Program-made: the position numbers and the translations under genes
DNA from: Bacteroidota bacterium
GTDB lineage: Bacteria; Bacteroidota; Bacteroidia; Bacteroidales; Bacteroidaceae
Length of the DNA: 19,612 bases
Direction of reading: 5' to 3'
Assembly: GCA_023458215.1 (NCBI GenBank)
Contig: JAEXAJ010000055.1
Location: forward strand, 1-19,612
In this document: positions 1-6,886 of the stretch, in pieces
How positions within the stretch are numbered: position 1 is the first letter of the stretch
Layout: each line of letters opens with the position of its first letter
Notes under the pieces: generated by a model
What the model was told of the DNA's origin: nothing
The model's database searches: none
What the model saw: the letters and a program-made list of their open reading frames with translations, nothing else

Positions 1-694
1 ATCCTAACAGATGGTACTGATAGGTTTTGGAGTCATAGCCGTTTTCCAAAACGCGGGCATCGGCCAGATATTCCAGATTGGTACGGATTTCCCGTTTCAT
101 GAGCCAGGCAAATGGATTGAACCAACACAAGATGCAAGCTATTTCGCTGACTATTACATCAACGGAATGCCATTGGCGGGCATGTGTCTGCTCATGAATC
201 AATATTTCGTTCAACTCTTCTTCGGTGTGTGAAGACGGGTTAATGAAAATCCAATGAAAGAAAGAAAAAGGACCTTCTGCTTGGGGTAACAGATAAATGT
301 TGGCTCCGCTTATCTGCTGTTTCCGGCATCGATAGGTTAAACGGATGATGCCGGTCAGTTGAATAAAGAATCGCAATAGTAAAAGTGCTGCTATTCCCCG
401 GTAGACAATGCTAGCATATTCAAGAATGATACTTTTCCAGTCAGTAGCAGCACTTGGAGTTATAGCAAACTCCGGCAGCACAACGCTGGCATAAAGATCT
501 GCCATCGCTACCATAGGCTCTTGTTCTGTTATCCACGTCTGAATGTTCAGCACCGGTACGGCTGCCGAGATAGCAAAGAAGCAAAGCAATGCCATTCTGC
601 GCCAACCAAAGAACGTGTCTTTGTAGAAAAACAACCGATAGAATGCATAGAACAATACTATGGCTACATTGACTTTTAGAAAATAGGCTAACAT
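1..694 (-). CDS. BlaR1-type M56 family sensor metallopeptidase, N-terminal part (cut by window edge)
   Basis: The frame opens at an ATG at 694-692 and stays open to base 1, giving about 231 residues of a longer protein. It starts MLAYFLKVNVAIVLFYAFYR, a membrane helix, followed by further hydrophobic segments around residues 34-50 and 105-120. A zinc-protease motif HEQTH is at residues 167-171. Downstream, the stretch NLEYLADARV carries the glutamate and Ala-Asp expected of the third zinc ligand in M56 peptidases. In this family an extracellular signal activates the cytosolic-side protease, which leads to loss of the partner repressor. The BlaI-type repressor gene lies 104 nt upstream on the same strand, the usual blaI-blaR1 order. 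The C-terminal sensor domain is outside the window, so the ligand cannot be judged; in Bacteroides such pairs are not always linked to beta-lactam resistance. Confidence 0.9.
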   Translation of the reverse strand, partial: MLAYFLKVNVAIVLFYAFYRLFFYKDTFFGWRRMALLCFFAISAAVPVLNIQTWITEQEPMVAMADLYASVVLPEFAITPSAATDWKSIILEYASIVYRGIAALLLLRFFIQLTGIIRLTYRCRKQQISGANIYLLPQAEGPFSFFHWIFINPSSHTEEELNEILIHEQTHARQWHSVDVIVSEIACILCWFNPFAWLMKREIRTNLEYLADARVLENGYDSKTYQYHLLG

Positions 695-803
695 GGTAAT
701 GGAATTTATGATTTATAATTTATGACTTATGATTTGCTGACTTATGATTTACTGAGTTATGAGATTGTTTCATTGTTCCATAAATCATAAATCTTAAATC
801 ATA
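695..803. repeat. AT-rich repeat with inverted arms between repressor and sensor genes
   Basis: This spacer is made almost entirely of variants of TTATGATTT and its complement AAATCATAA. Left units run from about 703 to 755, and opposite-orientation units lie at about 780-807, so the transcript could fold into a long AU-rich stem. The last codons and TGA stop of the repressor gene (GAT TTA TGA) lie inside the repeat. The 17-mer TTATGACTTATGATTTG at 720-736 recurs exactly at 12099-12115, 11.4 kb away, so the unit is dispersed. Whether it acts as a transcript punctuation signal or is only a drifting simple repeat cannot be decided here. Confidence 0.65.
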
Positions 804-1164
804 AATCTTTTCCCTTTTCAATCATCTCTATTATGTCTTTCAGGTCATTGGTCGAAATTTTTTGTTCTTTGGCAAAGAAAGAGACCATTTCCTTGAATGA
901 ATTTTCAAAGTAATTGCGCACAAAACCACTCATGAAGGTGCGCTTGTATTCGCTTTCACGGATTAGTGGTGAGTATTGATAAGTGTTTCCTACTCGGGTA
1001 GCACGGATGTACTGTTTCCGTTCCAGGTTTTTTACGATCGATGCTACTGTTGTGTAAGGAGGTGCCGGATTGGGATATTTGGCTACGATGTCTTTCACGA
1101 AACAACTGTCCAGTTCCCAAATGTAGATCATTACTTCTTCTTCTTGTATCGTTAACTTTTCCAT
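799..1164 (-). CDS. BlaI/MecI/CopY family transcriptional repressor
   Basis: This is a 121-residue protein, normal length for the Penicillinase_R family. The N-terminal half is a winged-helix DNA-binding domain: LTIQEEEVMIYIWEL (residues 4-18), then the recognition region PYTTVASIVKNLERKQYI (36-53) and the wing around RVGNTYQYSPLI (57-68). The C-terminal half (about 75-115), with a phenylalanine-rich segment, is the dimerisation region that the partner protease normally cleaves. The ATG at 1164-1162 is the only reasonable start. Transcription begins from a clear promoter at 1192-1221 that carries a perfect palindrome, which predicts autorepression. The gene precedes the BlaR1-type sensor. The stop codon is provided by an AT-rich repeat, so the last residues (KDL) may be repeat-derived. 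Confidence 0.95.
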   Translation of the reverse strand: MEKLTIQEEEVMIYIWELDSCFVKDIVAKYPNPAPPYTTVASIVKNLERKQYIRATRVGNTYQYSPLIRESEYKRTFMSGFVRNYFENSFKEMVSFFAKEQKISTNDLKDIIEMIEKGKDL

Positions 1165-1191
1165 GGATAAAGTATTTAAATGAATTCAATG

Positions 1192-1221
1192 CAAATCTAC
1201 GAATAATTCGTAATTAAACAA
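1192..1221 (-). promoter_or_regulatory. Repressor promoter with embedded BlaI-type operator
   Basis: Read on the minus strand, TTG at 1221-1219 is followed by a 19-nt spacer and TAGATTTG at 1199-1192, an excellent match to the Bacteroides -33/-7 promoter. A perfect 15-bp palindrome, TACGAATAATTCGTA, occupies 1198-1212. It covers the spacer and touches the -7 box, so a bound dimer would block sigma factor. BlaI-family operators are dyads that begin TAC and end GTA, which fits. The promoter would start the blaI-blaR1 transcript about 35 nt upstream of the ATG. Confidence 0.75.
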
Positions 1222-1383
1222 TATTCAATGGGTTAATTAATCTAAATCTTTTGATTAAGTATGCTGTAGCATTGTTTGCGCGGATATACTATACTTTGTT
1301 TATATCTTGTAAATGCTTACTTAAGAAAGATTTTTTCTTTGAATATCAAACACTTTTTCATGGTACATCAAGGAAGTTTTCAT

Positions 1384-1391
1384 TATCTTTG
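1384..1391 (+). promoter_or_regulatory. Predicted Bacteroides -7 box for the GH109-like gene
   Basis: TATCTTTG matches TAnnTTTG and lies 41 nt before the start codon. The -33 region is weak (TGGT near 1361), so this promoter may be regulated or need an activator. Confidence 0.55.
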
Positions 1392-1432
1392 CAACGCCTT
1401 TTATTAATTACTAACTTTAAATAAACTAAATC

Positions 1433-3010
1433 ATGAGATCTTTAAAATTGTTATTGTTGGGTGCGTGCTTTGTACTGGGCGTAGGCTCTATTCAAAGCAT
1501 TTCGGCACAGACTGCCAACCCGGAAACTCAGTGGAAATGGGACAAAGGTACTATCGTTGTTACATCTCCTGAACGTCCTGCGGGACAAAAAAGTGTGTTA
1601 GGATTGACTACTCCCAAGATGGATGTAGTTCGTGTAGGATTTGTAGGTTTGGGTATGCGCGGTCCCGGTGCGGTTGAGCGTTTTACTTATATTCCCGGTA
1701 CGCAAGTAGTGGCACTTTGTGACTATGAACAGTCTCGTGCAGAGCGTTGCCAACAAATTTTGAAGAAAGCTTCTATGCCTAAAGCTGCTATCTATTCAGG
1801 TGAAAAAGGATTTGAAGAACTTTGCAAGCGTCCCGATATAGACTTGGTTTATATTGCTGCCGATTGGCTGCATCATTTCCCCGCAGCAAAATGCGCTTTG
1901 GAGAATGGCAAGAATGTAGCTATCGAGGTACCTTCGGCAATGAATCTGAAAGAATGTTGGGAGTTGATTGACTTGAGCGAAAAGACTCGCAAGCATTGTA
2001 TGATTCTTGAAAACTGCTGCTATGACTGGTACGAAATGAATACCTTGAACATGGCTCAACAAGGTGTGTTTGGTGAAGTGATTCGTGCACAAGGAGCTTA
2101 TATTCATAACTTGGAACCGTTCTGGGATCATTACTGGAAGAATGGTGAGAACGACAAATTAGGCTGGCGTTTGGATTATAATATGAAGAATCGTGGTGAC
2201 GTATATGCTACTCACGGCCTTGGTCCTGTGGCACAAGCTTTGGATATTCATCGTGGTGACAAGATTAATACGTTGGTAGCAATGGATACTAAATCCGTAG
2301 TAGGTAAGGAATTGGTAGAAAAGAGAACCGGCAAAGCATGCGATGATTTCCGCAACGGTGACCACACTACTACCCTGCTTCGTACAGCTAACGGTAAGGT
2401 TATCGAAATTCAACACAATGTAATGACTCCGCAACCTTACAACCGTTTGTATCAGTTGACTGGTACAAAAGGTTTTGCTAATAAATACCCCGTAGAAGGC
2501 TATGCCCTTGACGCTAAACAGTTGACCGCTTCGGGGGTACAACCTAAGGTGGATGATTTGGATTCACATGGCTTCTTGCCGAAGGCTGAGATGGACGCTT
2601 TGGTTGCAAAATACCAACACCCCATTTTGAAGAAGTATGGTGAAATGGCTAAAGAAGTAGGTGGTCATGGTGGTATGGACTTTATCATGGACAGTCGTAT
2701 GGTGTATTGTTTGCAAAACGGTCTGCCTCTTGATATGGACGTTTACGACTTGGCTGAGTGGTGCTGTCTGGCCGAGCTTGGTGCGCTCTCTATGGACAAT
2801 GGTTGTGCAGCAGTAGCATTCCCTGATTTCACTCGCGGCGAATGGAATGTAGAGAAAGGTTATAAGCACGCTTATGCATCTCCTGAAGATGAAGCTGCAA
2901 GCATGGAGAAAGCTCAGGCATTCACCGCTAAGTTAAAAGAACAAGGCGCTAAAGAATGGGCGAAAGAAGACGCTAAGGCTGCTAAAGCTGCGAAGAAGAA
3001 TAAAAAATAA
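1433..3010 (+). CDS. Exported Gfo/Idh/MocA family protein, GH109 alpha-N-acetylgalactosaminidase-like
   Basis: This is a 525-residue protein with a signal peptide (hydrophobic residues 5-18; cleavage probably after SAQ at 24-26). A Rossmann NAD-binding motif GFVGLGMRG lies at residues 69-77 in a context (VGLGMRGPGAVERF) typical of glycoside hydrolase family 109. Further hallmarks are LCDYEQSRAE (95-104), EVPSAMNLKECWELI, ENCCYDWYEMNTLNMAQ (193-209) and YATHGLGPVAQ (258-268), where the Tyr and His are likely active-site residues. GH109 enzymes cleave alpha-GalNAc from glycans through an oxidation-elimination mechanism using bound NAD, which would suit a mucin or host-glycan forager. The C-terminus after residue 500 is a Lys/Ala-rich tail (AKEDAKAAKAAKKNKK). 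The gene appears monocistronic, with its own promoter and a terminator at 3050-3089. An exported oxidoreductase of the same fold is the alternative. Confidence 0.85.
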   Translation: MRSLKLLLLGACFVLGVGSIQSISAQTANPETQWKWDKGTIVVTSPERPAGQKSVLGLTTPKMDVVRVGFVGLGMRGPGAVERFTYIPGTQVVALCDYEQSRAERCQQILKKASMPKAAIYSGEKGFEELCKRPDIDLVYIAADWLHHFPAAKCALENGKNVAIEVPSAMNLKECWELIDLSEKTRKHCMILENCCYDWYEMNTLNMAQQGVFGEVIRAQGAYIHNLEPFWDHYWKNGENDKLGWRLDYNMKNRGDVYATHGLGPVAQALDIHRGDKINTLVAMDTKSVVGKELVEKRTGKACDDFRNGDHTTTLLRTANGKVIEIQHNVMTPQPYNRLYQLTGTKGFANKYPVEGYALDAKQLTASGVQPKVDDLDSHGFLPKAEMDALVAKYQHPILKKYGEMAKEVGGHGGMDFIMDSRMVYCLQNGLPLDMDVYDLAEWCCLAELGALSMDNGCAAVAFPDFTRGEWNVEKGYKHAYASPEDEAASMEKAQAFTAKLKEQGAKEWAKEDAKAAKAAKKNKK

Positions 3011-3049
3011 ATCCGGCAGCTTATAGCTTCGGATATTTATAGAATAAAG

Positions 3050-3089
3050 AAGCGGGTACCGATCATTTTGAAACGATCGGTACCCGCTT
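3050..3089. terminator. Bidirectional intrinsic terminator between convergent genes
   Basis: A perfect 15-bp stem pairs AAGCGGGTACCGATC (3050-3064) with GATCGGTACCCGCTT (3075-3089) around a 10-nt loop, followed by T residues on the plus strand. The A-rich stretch before the left arm gives a short U-tract on the minus strand. It lies 39 nt after the GH109-like stop and 55 nt beyond the end of the thioredoxin-like gene, so it can serve both convergent genes. Confidence 0.92.
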
Positions 3090-3144
3090 TTCATTTATCC
3101 CTCTTAATCGTTTAACGGATGGAAATTCTTTTTACCCTACTTCC

Positions 3145-5049
3145 TTATTTGATTACTTTCAGCAATTCCTCCTTCATCTTATCCACTCCGGGGAATCCGG
3201 TTTGTTTGAATTTGATGTTACCTTCGGCATCAATGATCAGATAAGTAGGTACACCTTCTATCTTGAAGCTGTCACCTAAGTACTTCCATTGGTCGTCTGT
3301 AACACGGTAATGTTCGCCATGGATATCGGTAATCATGTTTTCCCAAGTTTTCAGCGGTGAGGTTTCACCTGTAATATATAAGTAAACGATATCTTTATCT
3401 TTCAGCTCCTCTTTCATTGGGGTCATAACTTTGTTTGCCATACGGCAAGGACCGCACCAAGTAGCCCAAAAATCAACCAGCAGGACTTTTCCACGGAATT
3501 TGCTGATGATGGAAGCAAAGAGATCTTCGTTACTTACTTCACCCGCTTCATTAATGGTATAACCGATTTTCTTCTTGTTGGCTTCTATCTTAGCCAATAA
3601 CTCATCATTAGCTACAGTCAGCATTTCGCGCAGGGCAGCAGGTAAGGTAGCGAGGGCTGTTTTCTGCTTATCGGTAAGCGGGGTGAAACTTTTAATATCT
3701 CGATAGAGAGGATAGCTGCGGATTATATCAAAGAAAATGCCTTTATCTGTTCCCCAAGCTTGGGCAAGTTCGGTACTTTGAGACATATAAACACCTGCCA
3801 AATTCATATACTGGTCGGACAAGATAGATTGTGGAGTATTTAAATATGCAAGGTCTGTTTCAGCTGCATTGTTTTTCGGCATCTTTTGCATAAGATCATT
3901 ATAGTAGCTTTCAGCATCTTCTTTTTTGATTTTGTTAGTACGTATGGCGGCGTTAGTCAGCAAGCCTGCCAATTGTTGTTGTATCAGTGTCAAGTTCAGC
4001 TTGTTAGTGGTGGAGAGCAGTTGGCGTGTAGAAGTGCTGCACGCTAAAGTTTCTATTTTAGCTTGTGTTTCTTCGGCTAGTTTGGTGATGTAGGCATTGG
4101 CAGCGGTGAAATCCATGCCTGCTAGTACGGTAATATCCTTGAATAGCTTTTCTTGCATGTTTGCATCCGGTAAGTCTCTGTTCAGCTCCTGCGCTACGGT
4201 TTCTAGCGGACCGTTGACGTACAGCATTTCGCCATACGGGCTTTTGGAACTATGAAATTTGGATTGACGGCGGGAGAGTTCACGCAGATTGATATACAGA
4301 GTCGTAGTCTTTCCCGATTCCATGAAAAATTTGATAGGTGTTCCGTTGATATACATAGAACAGGGAGTAGTGCTTGTCAGAGTAACTTCTTTTGTGAAAG
4401 TTCCGTCGGATTGAATTTCCGGTATGATTTCTGTTATATCTCCTTTGGCATTTTCCCACAACACTATTTCTGTACCCTGTTCCATTACTACACCGGGACG
4501 ATAATCAAGCAACTTGCCCTTGAGCATAGCTTTACCATATTGTATAGTCGGATTAGGCAGTGCGGCATTCTTGTCTGTTTGGTGTACTACGGCTTCTTGG
4601 GGCAATACCAACTCCGGTAGCTTTTTGCTTTTCAGTTGTATGCCCCAAATGCTGAATGCATCTTCTATACCTTCGCCTTCGGTAAAATCAATAGACGTGG
4701 CATTGGAGGCAAGGGGAGGGAATACCAATTGGAACTCAGCTTCACCCGATTCAGGCATCCAAAACTCTTTATCAGGAGTAATGCCTATGCCCGAACGTAT
4801 TTGGTAAGTCTCTCCGTTATTGTCTTTCAGGTAACTGGCGGATGAAATTTTTATCCAGTTGTGGGGACGATACTTGGCATAAATATGCAGCACCGTTGCT
4901 GTGTCATTTATTACTACTTTACTGACTTCGATAGCAGTGTTGTTTCTTACACAGAAAGGAGGTTGTTCAATGACCCGATTCTTGGCTTGTAGCGGATAGC
5001 AACAGATGCATAATAGCAAGCTTGCTACAAAGAGATGGATGTGTTTCAT
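3145..5049 (-). CDS. Exported TlpA-like thioredoxin family protein with long N-terminal region
   Basis: This is a 634-residue protein with a signal peptide (MKHIHLFVASLLLCICCYPLQA, cleavage near residue 22). The last 150 residues are a TlpA/AhpC-type thioredoxin fold: VDFWATWCGPC with redox cysteines at 532 and 535, and the cis-proline loop GVPT with Pro at about 601. The preceding 500 residues contain an immunoglobulin-like beta region (about 35-150), a second beta region with KAMLKGKLLDYRPGV (about 172-260), and a mostly helical segment (about 290-500). This layout is common among Bacteroides periplasmic thioredoxins but longer than classic TlpA (about 200 residues). The likely role is thiol-disulfide exchange in the periplasm or at the outer membrane; substrates are unknown. 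It stands alone and shares a divergent intergenic region with the SGNH gene. The start at 5049 is supported by the signal peptide that follows it. Confidence 0.9.
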   Translation of the reverse strand: MKHIHLFVASLLLCICCYPLQAKNRVIEQPPFCVRNNTAIEVSKVVINDTATVLHIYAKYRPHNWIKISSASYLKDNNGETYQIRSGIGITPDKEFWMPESGEAEFQLVFPPLASNATSIDFTEGEGIEDAFSIWGIQLKSKKLPELVLPQEAVVHQTDKNAALPNPTIQYGKAMLKGKLLDYRPGVVMEQGTEIVLWENAKGDITEIIPEIQSDGTFTKEVTLTSTTPCSMYINGTPIKFFMESGKTTTLYINLRELSRRQSKFHSSKSPYGEMLYVNGPLETVAQELNRDLPDANMQEKLFKDITVLAGMDFTAANAYITKLAEETQAKIETLACSTSTRQLLSTTNKLNLTLIQQQLAGLLTNAAIRTNKIKKEDAESYYNDLMQKMPKNNAAETDLAYLNTPQSILSDQYMNLAGVYMSQSTELAQAWGTDKGIFFDIIRSYPLYRDIKSFTPLTDKQKTALATLPAALREMLTVANDELLAKIEANKKKIGYTINEAGEVSNEDLFASIISKFRGKVLLVDFWATWCGPCRMANKVMTPMKEELKDKDIVYLYITGETSPLKTWENMITDIHGEHYRVTDDQWKYLGDSFKIEGVPTYLIIDAEGNIKFKQTGFPGVDKMKEELLKVIK

Positions 5050-5080
5050 AAGATTCCGTTTTATAAGATTCTATTTTTTT

Positions 5081-5088
5081 CAAAAATA
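5081..5088 (-). promoter_or_regulatory. Predicted -7 box for the thioredoxin-like gene
   Basis: On the minus strand TATTTTTG matches TAnnTTTG and ends 31 nt upstream of the ATG at 5049. A possible -33 TTG lies at 5107-5105 with a 16-nt spacer, shorter than usual, so the call is moderate. Confidence 0.45.
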
Positions 5089-5170
5089 CGGAAGTATCGT
5101 AAGACAACATACTTACTTGCGTTAATAGATGTAAAACTCCTGCAATTACCACTTTCTCAAAGAAAGATTG

Positions 5171-5178
5171 TATCTTTG
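5171..5178 (+). promoter_or_regulatory. Predicted -7 box for the SGNH hydrolase gene; decides its start codon
   Basis: TATCTTTG matches TAnnTTTG exactly and lies 31 nt before the ATG at 5210. An in-frame upstream ATG at 5168 overlaps this box and would not be in the transcript, so 5210 is taken as the true start. The -33 region is poor. Confidence 0.55.
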
Positions 5179-5209
5179 GAGCATACTTAACGTCTTAGTC
5201 TTACTATTT

Positions 5210-6280
5210 ATGAGAACCAAATTACTTTTGATGGGCTTGCTACTGGCTGCAATCGTAGCCAATGCGCAGATTGTTTATCATGATGCCGCTATTTTTCCTC
5301 TTTTGGGCAAAGCGACCGAGTCTACGCTTACCCGTTATGAACGTCTTCCGGATTCTTTGCAGAATATTTCCCGCAAACCGTTGTGGGACTTGGGCAGGAA
5401 TAGCGCGGGGCTTGCCGTTCGTTTCCGTTCCAATTCCACTTGCATCGCTGCTAAATGGGAGGTGTTGAATAATTTCAGTATGAATCACATGACACCTACC
5501 GGAATCAAAGGACTCGATCTTTATTGTCTGCAAGATGGTAAATGGATCTTTGCCGGAAGCGGTCGTCCGCAAGGTAAAGCAAATACGGCGACTCTTGTGA
5601 AGAATATGCTTCCCGAGGAGCGTGAGTATCTTTTATATCTGTCCTTGTATGATGGCGTTACCTCGCTTGCTGTCGGTGTGGATTCTCTTTCCGAAATCAA
5701 TCAACCTGCGGTGGATTTGCCGAAGCGTGAAAAACCGATTGTTTTCTATGGCACCAGTATCTTGCAAGGGGGGTGTGCTTCCCGTCCCGGCATGGCTCAT
5801 ACCAATATCCTCGAACGTAAACTCAACCGTGAATGCATCAACCTGGGCTTTAGCGGAAATGCGCTGCTCGATCTGGAGATTGCCGAGGTCATAGCCGGCG
5901 TAGATGCCTCCATCTTTGTACTCGACTTCCTGCCTAATGCAACCGTTGAGCAGATGAATGAACGTGCGGAGAAATTCTATTCCATCATTCGCGAAAAGCA
6001 TCCCGATACCCCCATTCTGTTTATAGAAGACCCTATTTTTACTCATTCTCCTTTCGACACAAGGATAGCCAAGGAGGTAAAAGATAAGAATGAAACTATT
6101 AATGCTATCTTTCAGGCATTGAAGAACCGTGGAGAGAAAAATATCTATTTCCTTTCTTCCAAAGACATTATCGGGCATGACGGTGAAGCCACAGTAGATG
6201 GCATCCACTTTACCGATTTAGGCTTTATGCGCTATGCGGAAGTACTTTATCCGATGCTTACTACACTTTTATCAAGATAA
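5210..6280 (+). CDS. Exported SGNH/GDSL hydrolase with GxDLY N-terminal domain
   Basis: From the ATG at 5210 the protein has 356 residues. A signal peptide (MRTKLLLMGLLLAAIVANAQ) is cut near residue 20. Residues about 30-165 form the beta-sandwich domain found before SGNH_hydro-type esterases (PF14607-like), with the diagnostic GLDLY at 101-105. The catalytic domain follows. It has the nucleophile in FYGTSILQGG (Ser183), the oxyanion glycine in GFSGN (Gly216), Asn243 in the block III stretch DFLPNAT, and Asp330/His333 in DGIHFTDLG. All SGNH blocks are present, so the enzyme should be active. The family removes acyl, often acetyl, groups from carbohydrates or lipids; the substrate cannot be told from sequence. 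It is monocistronic and divergent from the thioredoxin-like gene. Confidence 0.9.
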   Translation: MRTKLLLMGLLLAAIVANAQIVYHDAAIFPLLGKATESTLTRYERLPDSLQNISRKPLWDLGRNSAGLAVRFRSNSTCIAAKWEVLNNFSMNHMTPTGIKGLDLYCLQDGKWIFAGSGRPQGKANTATLVKNMLPEEREYLLYLSLYDGVTSLAVGVDSLSEINQPAVDLPKREKPIVFYGTSILQGGCASRPGMAHTNILERKLNRECINLGFSGNALLDLEIAEVIAGVDASIFVLDFLPNATVEQMNERAEKFYSIIREKHPDTPILFIEDPIFTHSPFDTRIAKEVKDKNETINAIFQALKNRGEKNIYFLSSKDIIGHDGEATVDGIHFTDLGFMRYAEVLYPMLTTLLSR

Positions 6281-6449
6281 TTAGTTCTACAACGTGAAAC
6301 TACAATTGCTCCTATTAAGTAAAGGCTGAGACGAATGTACGTGCCAGGGGCTTTAAACTCTTTTGTGAGAAATACCGTCCTGAGTTGGCTGTGCATACAT
6401 CTATATTACAATAATTAAAATCTGCCTCAATAAAAGTTTGCAAGCGTTT

Positions 6450-6538
6450 TTACTCTCATGCTCTCATAAATACTCTGTATCTCCCTGTTCATCGGTGTTT
6501 AGAGTATGAGAGTAACCCTGATAGCAGCATGAGAGTAA
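6450..6538. repeat. Cluster of inverted ACTCTCAT motifs
   Basis: TTACTCTCATGC at 6450-6461 is the exact reverse complement of GCATGAGAGTAA at 6527-6538. A third, shortened copy, ATGAGAGTAA, lies at 6506-6515, and CTCTCAT repeats immediately at 6461-6467. The outer pair could form a 12-bp stem enclosing 65 nt, with the inner copy competing for the same arm. Alternatively the copies could be binding sites for a dimeric regulator. Confidence 0.6.
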
Positions 6539-6677
6539 GAGTTTGCCCTCATACTGTCGGGCTTGATTAGCTTAGTCGGTAGACTATCTTATACCCTCTT
6601 TTTATCTATCTATTTATTGTGTAAATGTACTGTTGTATTCTATTTATAACCAGTGTTTTATAGTTTCCCAGGGGTAG

Positions 6678-6840
6678 GGAACTGCTGTTTCTTCATGTAG
6701 AAACTTCCGTTTCTGCTAATGGAAACGCTGGTTTCTGCTAATGGGAACGCCAGTTTCCGCTAATGGAAACGCTTGTTCCCACTAATGGAAACTGCTGTTT
6801 CTTCATGCAGAAACCAGCGTCCCACAAGTGGAACTGGTGT
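6678..6840. repeat. 22-bp tandem array of GAAAC-N4-GTTTC palindromes
   Basis: Seven units and a fragment run head to tail, starting at 6678, 6700, 6722, 6744, 6766, 6788 and 6810. The first six are exactly 22 bp and the seventh is 21 bp. The common form is GAAAC-nnnn-GTTTC followed by TGCTAATG or TTCATGnA. Each unit is therefore a small inverted repeat, and the joint GTTTC-n-GGAAAC between units is a second, alternative palindrome. Units differ mainly in the four loop bases and the linker. A half unit (GTTTCCCAGGGG) precedes the array at about 6663. It lies just 3' of the export operon on the minus strand. Confidence 0.85.
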
Positions 6841-6886
6841 CTTTGAACCGATGTCGGCACCTGCGCCTTTCTTGTGTGATGTTGTC

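Larger units (their letters stand above)
6281..6886. other. 606-bp gene-free region between convergent transcription units
   Basis: No convincing gene or simple T-tailed terminator is seen here. The stretch holds a cluster of inverted ACTCTCAT/ATGAGAGT motifs (6450-6538), a 22-bp tandem array (6678-6840), and a short direct repeat TCGGCACCT at 6854-6862 and 6892-6900; the second copy lies in the final codons of the ABC-2 permease gene. The regions 6281-6440 and 6540-6660 show no recognised element beyond a weak 49-codon minus-strand frame at 6247-6396. Confidence 0.7.

Noticed and set aside
5168..5209. The upstream in-frame ATG of the SGNH hydrolase
   Set aside because: It overlaps the predicted -7 box and would put 14 residues before a complete signal peptide that starts at 5210.
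6247..6396. A 49-codon minus-strand frame (MHSQLRTVFLTKEFKAPGTY...) between the SGNH gene and the inverted motif cluster
   Set aside because: It overlaps the 3' end of the SGNH gene on the other strand, has no promoter or recognisable family, and could be a decayed fragment. A genome-wide search for dispersed copies would decide.
6678..6840. A CRISPR array, because units begin with GAAAC and are evenly spaced
   Set aside because: There are no unique spacers: the whole 22-bp unit repeats, most units are palindromic, and no cas gene is near.
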